From NCBI GenBank assembly GCA_020723485.1, contig DYIU01000001.1:186001-250000 (forward strand): a DNA stretch of 64,000 nt. Reading direction: 5' to 3'. This DNA is from Acidimicrobium ferrooxidans (GTDB taxonomy: Bacteria > Actinomycetota > Geothermincolia > Fen-727 > Anoxymicrobiaceae). Position numbers and translations under genes: made by a program. This document shows, piece by piece, positions 1 to 9,419 of the stretch. Below the pieces are notes generated by a model that saw only the letters and a program-made list of their open reading frames with translations, was not told where the DNA came from and searched no databases. Position 1 is the first letter of the stretch. Each line of letters starts with the position of its first letter.

Positions 1-1566
1 CCGGGTTTCGAAACCTACCTGTCCATCCAGAACCCCGAGGAGCGGGGAGCGAACGTCCGCGTGACCTTCATGAAGGGCAACGGGGACCAGCAGGTCAAGG
101 AAATCTACGTGCCGCCGAAGGCCAGGTACACGCTGGGCGTAGGAGACTCCTACGAGGGCTCGACGCTCACCGACGCGTATGAGCGCTACCTGGAGCGCTT
201 CTTCGAGGAGTGCCTCTACTACCAGGTGATCGGCGCGATAACCCAGAGCAACGCGCTCGATTACCTCTACCCGGACGACCCCCTGGCCAACAGCACGAAC
301 TGGCTGAACAACAGGTACCTCGCCGTGTACATGCAGGAAGAGACGGACCTGTTCTGGCAGTGCGTCGAGCAGCTGGTCATGTCGCAGGCCGATGCGACCC
401 AATCCTCCTGGAGCACTTCGAAAGACTATCTCAAGCTGCCGGGGGCGTCCGGGGAAGTGGCTGATATCTTCTCCAGGGCCGACCTCCTGCGGAAGACAGC
501 CTTCGGGCAGATAAAGCTGCCCGACACAGGGACGACGGTGAACGGGGGTATCTGCGGGCACATGATAGCCGCGCAGGACGCGGTGCCGGCCAACACGGTG
601 CCGGCGATCAAGCTGAAGTCGGGCGCCTCCGAGTGGTCTCCCACCTGGAGCGAGAAGGGCAACACCCAGTGGATCAACACCACTAAGGGCGTTCAGAAGT
701 ATGACTGCTGGGCGGCTGCGGCGGGGACCGATAAGACGGTCTCCATAAGCGACCACTGGTCCACCCCCAGGTTCGACTTCCGCCTGTCGTCGGCGTTCGC
801 TGACGGTAACTACACGGTGGTCAATTCGAGCGGGGCAACGATAGGGACCGCCACCGTATCGAAGACCGAGTTCCCGGACCCGAGGGACAACACCAAGTTG
901 TTATACCTCTCCTACGGTAGCTTCCTGTCGCAGCTCCGGAACAACAGACTGCCGTGTGACCCGGCGCAGTGGACGACCTCGAGCACCGTCACCGATTCCT
1001 GCAACCCGGACCCGACGATGTCATTCACCCAGACACTGTCGAGCGGCATCCAGGGCATCTTCATGAAGATCAGCAACGCAAACGGCGACCAGTACACAAA
1101 GGCGCTCTATTTCGAGAGCAACAACTTCAGCTCGCCGGTGGACCTCACCTGCAGGGTCGGGGCCCAGGTGAACATGGGGACCGCATCGTCCAGCGGGCAG
1201 CAGAAGTCCAGTTACGGCTATGTCTACGGTGACATCGACTGGTACACGGACGACGCGCAGGCTAAAACCCACTACCAGGTCTACCTCAAGGACATGACGG
1301 CCAACACGATCCAGAACACGGTCCTGGAGGAGACCATCTCCGTTAACACCACGTCGGGCAACTACAACATGAGCTCCAACTTCGGGCACTCGAGCAAGAG
1401 CAACACGATCTCGGTCACGCTCAAGGCCAACCACAAGTACCACCTGCTCTTCAAGCTGGACGGCTGGATCCTGGGCGATGAGGGTGGCGCGGTAGGCGGA
1501 GGCGGAGGCGATGCCGAGGTCAACCAGAAGGCCGTTATCGCCGGGCTGGGGGTGATGGGGCCATGA
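1..1566 (+). CDS. Secreted AEGT-repeat surface protein, 5' end outside window
   Basis: The reading frame is open from base 1, so this gene starts upstream of the window; the first in-frame ATG at 70 is internal to a repeat. The visible N-terminus is the second half of a QNP-type repeat (GFETYLSIQNP, then VTFMKGNGD), the same module found four times in the next gene. From about residue 55 a unique C-terminal region of about 460 residues follows, with a helical segment and then beta-rich sequence that includes a conserved YDCW motif. This region aligns by eye with the C-terminal half of the next protein, so the two are tandem paralogs. Its stop overlaps the next ATG (ATGA). An envelope or extracellular role is inferred; no enzymatic motif was seen. 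Confidence 0.85.
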   Translation, partial: PGFETYLSIQNPEERGANVRVTFMKGNGDQQVKEIYVPPKARYTLGVGDSYEGSTLTDAYERYLERFFEECLYYQVIGAITQSNALDYLYPDDPLANSTNWLNNRYLAVYMQEETDLFWQCVEQLVMSQADATQSSWSTSKDYLKLPGASGEVADIFSRADLLRKTAFGQIKLPDTGTTVNGGICGHMIAAQDAVPANTVPAIKLKSGASEWSPTWSEKGNTQWINTTKGVQKYDCWAAAAGTDKTVSISDHWSTPRFDFRLSSAFADGNYTVVNSSGATIGTATVSKTEFPDPRDNTKLLYLSYGSFLSQLRNNRLPCDPAQWTTSSTVTDSCNPDPTMSFTQTLSSGIQGIFMKISNANGDQYTKALYFESNNFSSPVDLTCRVGAQVNMGTASSSGQQKSSYGYVYGDIDWYTDDAQAKTHYQVYLKDMTANTIQNTVLEETISVNTTSGNYNMSSNFGHSSKSNTISVTLKANHKYHLLFKLDGWILGDEGGAVGGGGGDAEVNQKAVIAGLGVMGP

Positions 1567-4500
1567 GGAAGGACTCTGGAATGGATAGCCTACGGGCACA
1601 AGGGAGCAGCGAGATGCTCGCATCGATGATGACACCGAAGAGGATCGTCTGCACGGCGGTAATCGTCTGCCTGCTCGCCGGGCTGTGCGTGATCGGGGCA
1701 ATGCCGGGCGCGGTGAAGCCGGCAAAGGCCCAGTTCGGAGAGGTGATCCTCGCGATACAGATAACGCTCGGCGCCATGAAGCTGGTCGGCGACCTCTTCT
1801 CGCTGGCGAAGTACTTCCTGGGGCCCAACCCCTCAGCGGAGGCCCTCGAGCTCCTCGAGGACCAGATGGAGGAGCTGGAGGCGATAATCGACCAGGAAGC
1901 TGCTATCCAGCAGGACATCCAGCTCATCACCGACAAGCTCACCCAGAACGCCCTGCTTCAGACGGCGAACGACGGCATAACTCACATAAACGAGCGGTAC
2001 GCAGAGCTGCAGCAGATGGCATCGTTGGGTTACGGCAACGTGACGCCGGCGATGATGGCTAACTTCGCCGACCGGGTCATGAAGCCTATCAACTCCATCG
2101 AGAGGTGCGTGGAGGCGTTCTACCAGGCCCTGGTAGTCCATCCCCCGGGCTCGCCGAACTGCGCGCTCGAGCAGGAGAGGGACATCGGGCTTGACATGCT
2201 GGCCGGCGCCACCGCCGACAGCGACTTCTCGACCACGGTCGAGTCGACGAACGGCGTCAACATCGTGGCCGAGCGTCCGATGTACTTCGACTTCGAGGGG
2301 GCGTGGGACGGCGGGTCATGCCAGGCTGGCATCCCCGGTCCGGCGCCCCGATACTACTTCGCCGAGGGAACGGTCAGGCCGTACTTCAGGTCATTCCTCT
2401 GCATTCAGAATCCCAGTTCGACCAGTTCGTCTGTGAAGATCACTTACATGAAGGGCGATGGCTCCACGGAGGTCCAGGAGCTGCGGGTCCCGGCCAGGTC
2501 CCGGTCGACTGTCAATGTCCACGACTTCCTCGGCGTCATCGACGGGCCGGGCGGAGACTTCTCCGCCCTCGTCGAGACGACGAACGGGGTGAACATCGTC
2601 GCCGAGCGACCGATGTTCTTCATCTACAACGGACATTGGACCGGCGGGCACGTCAACGCCGGAATGACGAAGCCGCTCGTGAAGCAGTACTTCGCCGAGG
2701 GAACGACGCGACCGGGCTTCGACAGTTTCATGAGCCTGCAGAACCCGTCCGAGACCCCGGCTGACGTCCTCATCACGTATCTGAGGGGCGACGGCACGAA
2801 CAACCAGCAGAGGTTGACGGTACCTCCCATGACCCGCTCGACCGTCAGGGTCAGCGACGTGCTGGGGCAGGTGGACAGCGACGCTTGCGACTTCTCAGCT
2901 GTGGTCGAGTCCATGAACGGCGTGGGGCTCATCGCTGAGCGCCCCGTTTACTTCAACTACGAGGGTAAGTGGAACGGCGGCCACGTGCAGAACGGGACTG
3001 AGCAGCCCGAGGCGAAGCAGTTCTTCGCGGAAGGGACCACCAGGCCCGGGTTCGACAGTTTCCTCAGCCTCCAGAACCCCGGGGATTCCGACTCGAACCT
3101 CCTTATCAGGTACATGAGGGGCGACGGGTCCAACAAGGACCAGGCGCTGACGATACCGCCGAGGACCAGGAGGACCGTCCGGGTCAGCGACGTCCTCGGG
3201 CAGGTGGACAGCGATGCCAGCGACTTCTCGGCGTTCATCGGAGTGGAGAGCGGGCCCGGCATACTGGCCGAGCGCCCGACCTATTTCCAGAACCGGAGCG
3301 GCTGGAGCGGAGGTCACGACGAGGCAGCCATCTCTTCGGCCGGGAGCAAGTTCTACTTCGCCGAGGGCACCAGGCGACCCAACTTCCAGACCTACATCTG
3401 CATACAGAACCCCGGCGACCGCGCGGCCGAAGTCCGGCTCACCTTCAACAAGGGCAATGGGCTGCAGCAGGTCGAGAACCTCACCGTGGCCCCGCGCAGC
3501 AGGAAGACGATAGGCTGCGGGGAGACCGTCGAGGCGCCGTCCCTCCAGTACGTCTACCAGCAGACTATGGAGACGCTGTTCGCGAACTGCTACGTACAGC
3601 AGCTAATGGGTTCGCAGTCCATCGTGTTCGCGCGCGACTCCAACCCGACAAAGTACGGCACCAGCGACGAGTACAGGAACAAGTATTACGCCCGGTACAT
3701 GAAGGACGAGGTCGATATGTTCCTCGCCTGCACGGAGCAGCTCGTGATGAGCCAGGTCGATACCAGCAAGACCGACAAGAGCCAGGCAGGCATATTCAAC
3801 CTTCCTGCCGGAGGCAAAGAGGTCCTCGCGTCGGCCGACTCGCTCGCCCAGATAGCGCTGGGCGAGGGGGCGAGCGAGAAGAACGCCGACGGGACCTACA
3901 CGAAAGCGAACCTCGGCCTGAACGGGCGCATCATAGCGAGCAGTGACATCCTGCCGGCCGGGGGTACGCCGGTCGCGCTGCGGGCGCGTCTGAAAGGGAC
4001 CTCGAACGTGACCGCGGCCGGCAAGACCCAGTACGTGAACCTGCCGTGGTTGAACGACAAGAAGGAGCTGTGGAAGTACGACTGCTGGACGGGCGCGGCG
4101 CCTTACAACACCCTCACGCTCGACGATGAGTGGAGCCTTGTGAGGTACAGGTTCGACAACCTGCCGGACGGGACGTACGAGATACTCGATCCGGGCAACA
4201 ACGTGCTGACGGAGGCGACGGTCTCCACGCAGCAGGAAACCAATCCGACCAGCCCGGCCGACACCTATGAGCTGACGTTCGGCTCGTTCGGTCCCATCCT
4301 GCAGACCCGCGGCGGGCCGGCCATCCTGCTCAACTCCTCGCAGTGGTCCGCGCCTGCTCCGAGCAAATCGGGTGCGCTCCGGAACATGTCGGACCCGTCG
4401 TACTACCACTCGACGCAGGACACCGCCAACCTCAATACAGGCCTCTGGATGTACAGCAACGGCGGCAGCCACGCCACGACTTTCAACATGGAGCAGACCA

Positions 4501-4961
4501 ACACCCTGACGCGGACGATAACCGCGGGAGAGGACCTCGACATCTACCCGCATTACGCCCTGACACCGACCCGGTGCAAGACCGATACGGGCGGGGCTTC
4601 CCAGGGGTTCGCGCAGGGCAACCTGACGATATTACCGTGTCATTACATAGCAGCAGCCAGCTTCGAGCTGTCCATAACGGACGTCACGGGAGGCAACACC
4701 AAGACGGTGATAGCCTCGGACAGCATCAAGGCGCAGGACGAGCTGACCAAGTACGACGACGAAGACCACCTGGGCTACACGTCCAGGAGCGATGTGTCTG
4801 ACGGGTACTACGTTCCCTATCACATGGTCTCAGGGCACAATTACAAGTTCACGCTTCAGATATATGCGAGGAACTACACCGAGATACACGATAACTCGAA
4901 CATGTGGGCCAAGGTCAACCAGGCGATAGTGCTGAACGGGCTGCGCCTGCTCGGCTACTAA
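1563..4961 (+). CDS. Large secreted AEGT-repeat protein with coiled-coil N-terminus
   Basis: This is a 1132-residue exported protein. The hydrophobic stretch at about residues 25-45 followed by AKA/QFG looks like a Sec signal peptide with a long n-region. The ATG at 1563 overlaps the upstream stop and follows a G-rich ribosome site; ATGs at 1614 and 1626 are alternatives. Residues 95-150 are charged and heptad-like (coiled coil). Four FAEGT repeats start near residues 262, 373, 484 and 595, a period of about 111 residues; each has an SxQNP segment, a Y(M/L)(R/K)GDG strand and an AERPxYF strand. The C-terminal 470 residues match the upstream paralog, including VMSQ and YDCW motifs. The function is unknown; surface adhesion or an S-layer-like role is a guess. 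Confidence 0.9.
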   Translation: MRKDSGMDSLRAQGSSEMLASMMTPKRIVCTAVIVCLLAGLCVIGAMPGAVKPAKAQFGEVILAIQITLGAMKLVGDLFSLAKYFLGPNPSAEALELLEDQMEELEAIIDQEAAIQQDIQLITDKLTQNALLQTANDGITHINERYAELQQMASLGYGNVTPAMMANFADRVMKPINSIERCVEAFYQALVVHPPGSPNCALEQERDIGLDMLAGATADSDFSTTVESTNGVNIVAERPMYFDFEGAWDGGSCQAGIPGPAPRYYFAEGTVRPYFRSFLCIQNPSSTSSSVKITYMKGDGSTEVQELRVPARSRSTVNVHDFLGVIDGPGGDFSALVETTNGVNIVAERPMFFIYNGHWTGGHVNAGMTKPLVKQYFAEGTTRPGFDSFMSLQNPSETPADVLITYLRGDGTNNQQRLTVPPMTRSTVRVSDVLGQVDSDACDFSAVVESMNGVGLIAERPVYFNYEGKWNGGHVQNGTEQPEAKQFFAEGTTRPGFDSFLSLQNPGDSDSNLLIRYMRGDGSNKDQALTIPPRTRRTVRVSDVLGQVDSDASDFSAFIGVESGPGILAERPTYFQNRSGWSGGHDEAAISSAGSKFYFAEGTRRPNFQTYICIQNPGDRAAEVRLTFNKGNGLQQVENLTVAPRSRKTIGCGETVEAPSLQYVYQQTMETLFANCYVQQLMGSQSIVFARDSNPTKYGTSDEYRNKYYARYMKDEVDMFLACTEQLVMSQVDTSKTDKSQAGIFNLPAGGKEVLASADSLAQIALGEGASEKNADGTYTKANLGLNGRIIASSDILPAGGTPVALRARLKGTSNVTAAGKTQYVNLPWLNDKKELWKYDCWTGAAPYNTLTLDDEWSLVRYRFDNLPDGTYEILDPGNNVLTEATVSTQQETNPTSPADTYELTFGSFGPILQTRGGPAILLNSSQWSAPAPSKSGALRNMSDPSYYHSTQDTANLNTGLWMYSNGGSHATTFNMEQTNTLTRTITAGEDLDIYPHYALTPTRCKTDTGGASQGFAQGNLTILPCHYIAAASFELSITDVTGGNTKTVIASDSIKAQDELTKYDDEDHLGYTSRSDVSDGYYVPYHMVSGHNYKFTLQIYARNYTEIHDNSNMWAKVNQAIVLNGLRLLGY

Positions 4962-4974
4962 TAGAGTGACAGCT

Positions 4975-5015
4975 GGGCCAGGCGCTCTTGCCAGTGCCTG
5001 GCCCTCTTTGTTCTT
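4975..5015 (+). terminator. Intrinsic terminator after the surface-protein pair
   Basis: GGGCCAGGC and GCCTGGCCC form a 9-bp stem with a 12-nt loop, followed by the U-rich run TCTTTGTTCTT. It lies just after the 4961 stop. Confidence 0.85.
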
Positions 5016-5018
5016 CGC

Positions 5019-5639
5019 TTATGACGGGGCATTCCCGCCTTTCCCCGGTTTCCAGGCCATTTTCATGTAGACGTTGCCGCGCTCGAGCTCCTCGAGCATC
5101 TGCTCCAGCCGCCTCAGGCGCGTGGCCTCCTGCTTCGCCTGGGTTATCCAGCCGATATAGTCGTTCTGCTGGTAAGGGGGGCGTTCACGGTACGCCTCCA
5201 TCAGCCCTCTGCTCTCGAGCTCACGCTCGATGTAGTCGGGCACCGGGTGCCTGGGCCTCCTGGTAGAGCGGCCGTAAGCGAGCTTCTCGCGGGACCGCCT
5301 GTTCTCCTCAACACCCTCCTTCACCAGCTTCTTGACGAGGGCGGCGGGCAGCGGCCTTTCCGCCTTGAACTGGATGGTCCCTTTCGAGTTCTTGTAGGCT
5401 GCGAGCTCGTCCTGGTGGGCCGCTATCACGGCCGGGCTCATGAACAGGCTGAGGTGGTCCTTGAACGCGGCATAACCCGCAAGCATCCCGTTGAGCTTGA
5501 ACATGGGCATCTGGTAGCTGATGACCTCCTCGGCCCCGGGCGCGGCCGACCTTATCTGCCTGCGAAGCTTCTCGAGCGCCGCCCGGTCCTTCTCTGGGAC
5601 TCCCTCGAGGTACTCGTCGACCGTTGTGAACTGCTTCAT
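5019..5639 (-). CDS. DUF1801 plus YdeI-type C-terminal domain protein
   Basis: A soluble protein of 206 residues. The N-terminal part (MKQFTTVDEYLEG, EVISYQMPMFKL, SLFMSP) is a DUF1801/YdhG-like fold. The C-terminal part (GWITQAKQEATRLRRLEQMLEELERG) resembles the tail of YdeI/OmdA-type proteins. I chose the ATG at 5639 because GGAAAGG lies about nine bases upstream and family homology begins there; the frame stays open to 5720. The cellular role of the family is poorly defined. A second YdeI-like protein is encoded at 15909-16355. The gene converges on the repeat-protein operon and shares its terminator region. Confidence 0.8.
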   Translation of the reverse strand: MKQFTTVDEYLEGVPEKDRAALEKLRRQIRSAAPGAEEVISYQMPMFKLNGMLAGYAAFKDHLSLFMSPAVIAAHQDELAAYKNSKGTIQFKAERPLPAALVKKLVKEGVEENRRSREKLAYGRSTRRPRHPVPDYIERELESRGLMEAYRERPPYQQNDYIGWITQAKQEATRLRRLEQMLEELERGNVYMKMAWKPGKGGNAPS

Positions 5640-5750
5640 CTGACCCAGCCTTTCCACCGGAGCACTCTGCGCGGCTCGTCGAACGCCGCCTTTCAGGGAG
5701 CGCGTTTCCCGGGTGTTCATTTCGCCCGGGCGGGCTTCAAACCTCTGCCT

Positions 5751-6176
5751 TCACTCAGCCTTGTCCCGGGAGGCGTCCAGGCGCCTGGCCAGGTGCAGCA
5801 GGAATGCCCCGGAACCGAGGTTGAAGAGCGGCGCTGTCGCGATCCCGGCCTTGCCGAACCACCCGAACCCCCTACCGGCGGACAGCCATACAGAGTCGGC
5901 GGTCACTTCCTGCAGCCTGAGGACCGCCACGGCCCTTAGCGCCCGGGGGTCATCGGCCCGCAGTGCCGCCCATGCCTGGACCGGGGCGAAGAACAGCCAC
6001 AGCGCTCCGGTCCTCCTGACCAGTGCGAGGTCCTCGGTCTCCCTTTCGGGAGCGAAAAGCCGCATTAAGGTCTTAGGAGCGAAGAGCGCCCCCACACCGA
6101 GAGCGACATCGAGCGCGAACAGCCACGCGCACACCACTCTCGCGGCCTTGAGCTGGGTTTCCATCGGCATCCTCAT
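5751..6176 (-). CDS. Small integral membrane protein coupled to the MFS gene
   Basis: This gene encodes 141 residues with hydrophobic segments near residues 13-33, 55-72 and 105-128 and a charged C-terminus. I do not recognise a family with certainty; the layout resembles small DUF4267/DoxX-like membrane proteins. The ATG at 6176 overlaps the stop of the upstream MFS gene as ATGA, so the two are translationally coupled and transcribed together. An open frame continues upstream to 6287, but that part only re-reads the end of the MFS gene. Confidence 0.7.
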   Translation of the reverse strand: MRMPMETQLKAARVVCAWLFALDVALGVGALFAPKTLMRLFAPERETEDLALVRRTGALWLFFAPVQAWAALRADDPRALRAVAVLRLQEVTADSVWLSAGRGFGWFGKAGIATAPLFNLGSGAFLLHLARRLDASRDKAE

Positions 6177-7486
6177 CCTTTCGTGTTGCAGGTGTTGCTG
6201 ATGTTCCTTATGCAACGAAAATGGTCTGACCCCGTCTGTTCCGTCAGGCCCGGAAAGACGAGCAGGAACAGCGCGAGCGCTGTGCATGCGATACCGTCAA
6301 TAAGCAATGCCGTCGGAGTGGAGGTGAGGTCGGAGACAAAGCCAAGCACCTGCCCGCCGATCGGGAACACCCCGACGAACATCATTATGTACAGGCTCAT
6401 GACCCTTCCCCGCAACTCCCGTTCGACATCTCCCTGCAGGAGGGTGTTGATGGTCGAGGTCGTCATGAGAAAGCTCATGCCCACGCCGAAAAGGATGAGA
6501 CAGGACAGCCAGTAGGTCCTCGAAAAGGCCAGCGCCGCCAGGCAGAGCCCGAGGGCGAGAGTGGAGGCTTTCACGACCGCCCTCTCCCCGAACCTCTCTC
6601 CAAGGGTAGTCACAAGGGGCGCGCTCGCGAACGCGCCGAGCCCCAGGATGCCCAGCAGGAGGCCGTACCCACCCGAGCCCCGGCCCAGTACGTCGCGGGC
6701 CAGCGAAGGCACCAGCACTATGAGCGAGAAGCCGAAGAAAGAGATGATCGCGATGGCGACGAGCAGGGTGACCATCCACCTCCGCCTGCCGGCGAAGAGC
6801 AGCCCCTCCTTTATGTGCGGACCCATCCCCTCCGCGGGCCGCGGGTACCCGGGGGTCTCCGTTCGGATAAGGAGCAGCGCCCCGATCACGAAGAGGAAGC
6901 TCAGGGCATTGAAGTAGAACGCGGCGGCGACTGACCACATGACGACGATGCCGCCGACGGCGGGGCCGATGAAGCGCGCCAGGTTGAACTGCGCGGCACT
7001 CAGGGCGATTGCGTTCAGCAGGTCCTCCCTCGGCACAAGGTCGGGGAGGACGGACTGCCACGCCGGGAAGTTCATCGCGAAAGCGACGCCCATGACCCCC
7101 GTGATGACCATGATCGACGGGAGGGAGGTGAGCCCGAGTGTGGAGAGCACACCCAGCAGGAGCGCGCCGAGCATCATCACCACCTGGCCCCAGAGGATGA
7201 GCTTCTTGCGGTCCAGGTAGTCGGCCAGCGAGCCCGCCGGGAGCACGAAGAACAGGACGGGCAGGTAGCTCGCCATGTTGACCGCTCCCACCCAGGCGTT
7301 CGACCCCGTCATCTCCTTCACCAGCCAGAGCAGGACCGCGGTGTGGACCCAGGTCCCTATGTTCGAGACGAACGCACCCGACCAGAGTACGCGGTAGTCG
7401 CGCCTGCCGAGCGCGGAGAGCGCGCCGCCGTGGAAGAGCGACCTTCCTCTTATCTCGTCCTTGCGCATTTTTCCAAGGGTTCTCAT
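6173..7486 (-). CDS. MFS exporter (EntS/DHA3-like)
   Basis: A 437-residue major facilitator superfamily transporter with about 12 hydrophobic segments. It carries the A-like loop motif GSLADYLDRKKLI near residues 85-97 and the start RDYRVLWSGAFVSNIGTWVHTAVLLWLV, typical of the DHA3/enterobactin-exporter branch. It is probably a proton-driven efflux pump; its substrate cannot be read from sequence. The last 14 or so residues after LTEQ are unlike the family and are encoded by a REP-like element (6212-6234), so the native C-terminus seems to have been replaced. An ATG at 7468 is an alternative start; neither has a strong ribosome site. It is divergent from the kinase at 7535. Confidence 0.9.
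   Translation of the reverse strand: MRTLGKMRKDEIRGRSLFHGGALSALGRRDYRVLWSGAFVSNIGTWVHTAVLLWLVKEMTGSNAWVGAVNMASYLPVLFFVLPAGSLADYLDRKKLILWGQVVMMLGALLLGVLSTLGLTSLPSIMVITGVMGVAFAMNFPAWQSVLPDLVPREDLLNAIALSAAQFNLARFIGPAVGGIVVMWSVAAAFYFNALSFLFVIGALLLIRTETPGYPRPAEGMGPHIKEGLLFAGRRRWMVTLLVAIAIISFFGFSLIVLVPSLARDVLGRGSGGYGLLLGILGLGAFASAPLVTTLGERFGERAVVKASTLALGLCLAALAFSRTYWLSCLILFGVGMSFLMTTSTINTLLQGDVERELRGRVMSLYIMMFVGVFPIGGQVLGFVSDLTSTPTALLIDGIACTALALFLLVFPGLTEQTGSDHFRCIRNISNTCNTKG
6212..6234. repeat. REP-like half element inside the MFS 3' end
   Basis: The sequence matches the complement of the window's repeated core GGGGTCAGGTCACTTTGTTG with a few substitutions, including GCAAC at one end and CTGACCCCG at the other. 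It is the only copy lying in a coding frame. Confidence 0.55.
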
Positions 7487-7534
7487 ACTGTTGGTTGAAT
7501 AGGTACAGCAACGAGATTATCCGGTACTCTGCAC

Positions 7535-9379
7535 ATGAAAATCAAAACCAAGCTCACGCTGGCACTACTGGTGATAGCGCTGGTCCCCCTGCTGGGGGCC
7601 AGCGTAGCTTCCTACCTCGTCGCCCGGAGTTCACTGAAAAAGCAGGAGCTCAACCAGCTTGAATCGCTGGCATCCATCCAGAAGAGCAGGCTCGAGAGCC
7701 TGATGGCACAGGACCGGGAGAGGCTCGCCCTGCTCCAGAGCCGGACCGCGCTCCGCAGTAGCCTGCGGGCGTTCGTTCAGTCACCTGACCCGGCGCTCCG
7801 GGCGTCGCTGGAACAGATACTGGTCGATGCCCGCGCCTCTTCCGCCTCCTTCAAGAAGATTCACCTGCTGGGCATGGACGGGACCGTCATCGCTTCGACC
7901 GAACCCACAATGGTCGGGACCAGCCAGGCCGGCAAGGATTTCTTCGAGGAGGGCAAGTCGGGCGACTCAGTTGACATCTTCTTCAAGGACGAGGACGGCG
8001 GCCTCATGCACTACCTCTCCGGTCCTCTGAGCATCGACAACCAGGCGATGGGAGTCCTCGTCGTGGAGTCCGACGCTGGCGACCTGGTCGCCCTCGCGGG
8101 TGATTACACCGGGCTCGGCAGGACCGGCGAAACGGTCCTTGCAAAGACCACTCCACAGGGCGACGCGCTCTACCTGACCCCCCTCCGCTTCAACAGGGAT
8201 GCCGCGCTCGAGCTCATCGTCCCGCGCGAGAGGCAGAACGTGCCCATTAACAACGCGCTTGCCGGCCGGGAACAGCTTATGACAGAGGCGGAGGACTACC
8301 GCGGGGTTCCGGTACTGGCGGCCACCAGGTACGTCGAGGACCCCGGTTGGGGGCTGGTGGTCAAGTTGGACGCGTCCGAGGCGTTCAGCCCGGTCAACAA
8401 CCTCGGGGTGTTCCTGCTGGTGCTCCTCGTTCTGGTGGTTCTTCTCGTCGTTGCATCTTCGCTGATGATAAGCCGGGCCATCACCCGGCCGATAGCCGTA
8501 CTCACCGACGCGGCCCTCTCGGTGTCGGCGGGAGACCTGTCCAGAAGGGCCGAGGTCTCCACTTCGGACGAGATAGGCGCCCTTGCGTCCGCCTTCAACC
8601 GGATGACGGACGACCTGGTGGAAGCGAGGGCGGACCTGGAGAGGAAGGTCGAGGAGAGGACCGCCGAACTCGAGCTCGCGAACGCCGAGCTGGAGGGGTA
8701 TGCCCATACCGTGTCACACGACATAAAAGGACCGCTAACGGCGGTGAACCTGGCCGCGGCGATGCTCCACGACCATATCCAGGCCTGCGAGGTGGGCTCT
8801 AAACACCCGGAGCTGGTCGAATCGATCGAGGTGGTGCTGAAGAATACTGAGAAGTCCTTCGACCTCATTGACGACCTGCTGGCGCTCGCCGAGGCCGGCC
8901 AGGTCCCGGCCGACGTCTCAGTCGTAGAGGTCTCTCAGGTGATGGAAAGGATTCTCGAGGAACGGTCCAGGGTGCTCGAAACGAAGGGCGTCGCAGTTGT
9001 CACCGACCCCGACCTGGGGCGAGTCAGGGCAAATCCGACCCAGGTCTACCAGCTCTTCTCGAACCTGGTGGGGAACGCCGTCAAGCACAACACGAACCCC
9101 GACCCCCGGGTCGAGGTTTCATATCTCGGCGACGACGAGGACGGCGCCCACCGCTACCTGGTCCGCGACAACGGCCCGGGCATACGGCACGAGGACATGG
9201 ACAGGCTGTTCATCCCGTTCTTCAAGGGCACGACCGGCGAGACAGGCGTGGGCCTGGCGACCGTCGACAAGATAGTGAAGGTCTACAGGGGCACCATCCG
9301 GGTCTACAACGACGGCGGCGCCTGCTTCGAGTTCACACTGTACGACCTCGAGGGTGGCGGCCCGCCACGCCAGGACTGA
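7535..9379 (+). CDS. Membrane sensor histidine kinase (Cache-HAMP-HisKA-HATPase)
   Basis: A 614-residue transmembrane kinase. TM1 spans about residues 7-29. A periplasmic dCache-like sensor follows (IHLLGMDGTVIAST, GTSQAGKDFF, GPLSIDNQAMGVLVVE). TM2 spans about residues 288-311, then a HAMP domain (ITRPIAVLTDAA) and a coiled coil to about 385. The phosphoacceptor is His395 in VSHDIKGPL. The catalytic domain has an N box (NLVGNAVKHN, near 510), a DNGPGI motif and GVGLATV. No response regulator gene adjoins it, so it is an orphan. The stand-alone receivers at 28643 and 44791 are possible but unproven partners. It starts at the ATG at 7535. Confidence 0.92.
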   Translation: MKIKTKLTLALLVIALVPLLGASVASYLVARSSLKKQELNQLESLASIQKSRLESLMAQDRERLALLQSRTALRSSLRAFVQSPDPALRASLEQILVDARASSASFKKIHLLGMDGTVIASTEPTMVGTSQAGKDFFEEGKSGDSVDIFFKDEDGGLMHYLSGPLSIDNQAMGVLVVESDAGDLVALAGDYTGLGRTGETVLAKTTPQGDALYLTPLRFNRDAALELIVPRERQNVPINNALAGREQLMTEAEDYRGVPVLAATRYVEDPGWGLVVKLDASEAFSPVNNLGVFLLVLLVLVVLLVVASSLMISRAITRPIAVLTDAALSVSAGDLSRRAEVSTSDEIGALASAFNRMTDDLVEARADLERKVEERTAELELANAELEGYAHTVSHDIKGPLTAVNLAAAMLHDHIQACEVGSKHPELVESIEVVLKNTEKSFDLIDDLLALAEAGQVPADVSVVEVSQVMERILEERSRVLETKGVAVVTDPDLGRVRANPTQVYQLFSNLVGNAVKHNTNPDPRVEVSYLGDDEDGAHRYLVRDNGPGIRHEDMDRLFIPFFKGTTGETGVGLATVDKIVKVYRGTIRVYNDGGACFEFTLYDLEGGGPPRQD

Positions 9380-9419
9380 CGGGCAGTGCAAGGTCCGCGT
9401 TGAAGGTCTGGTAGCACGG

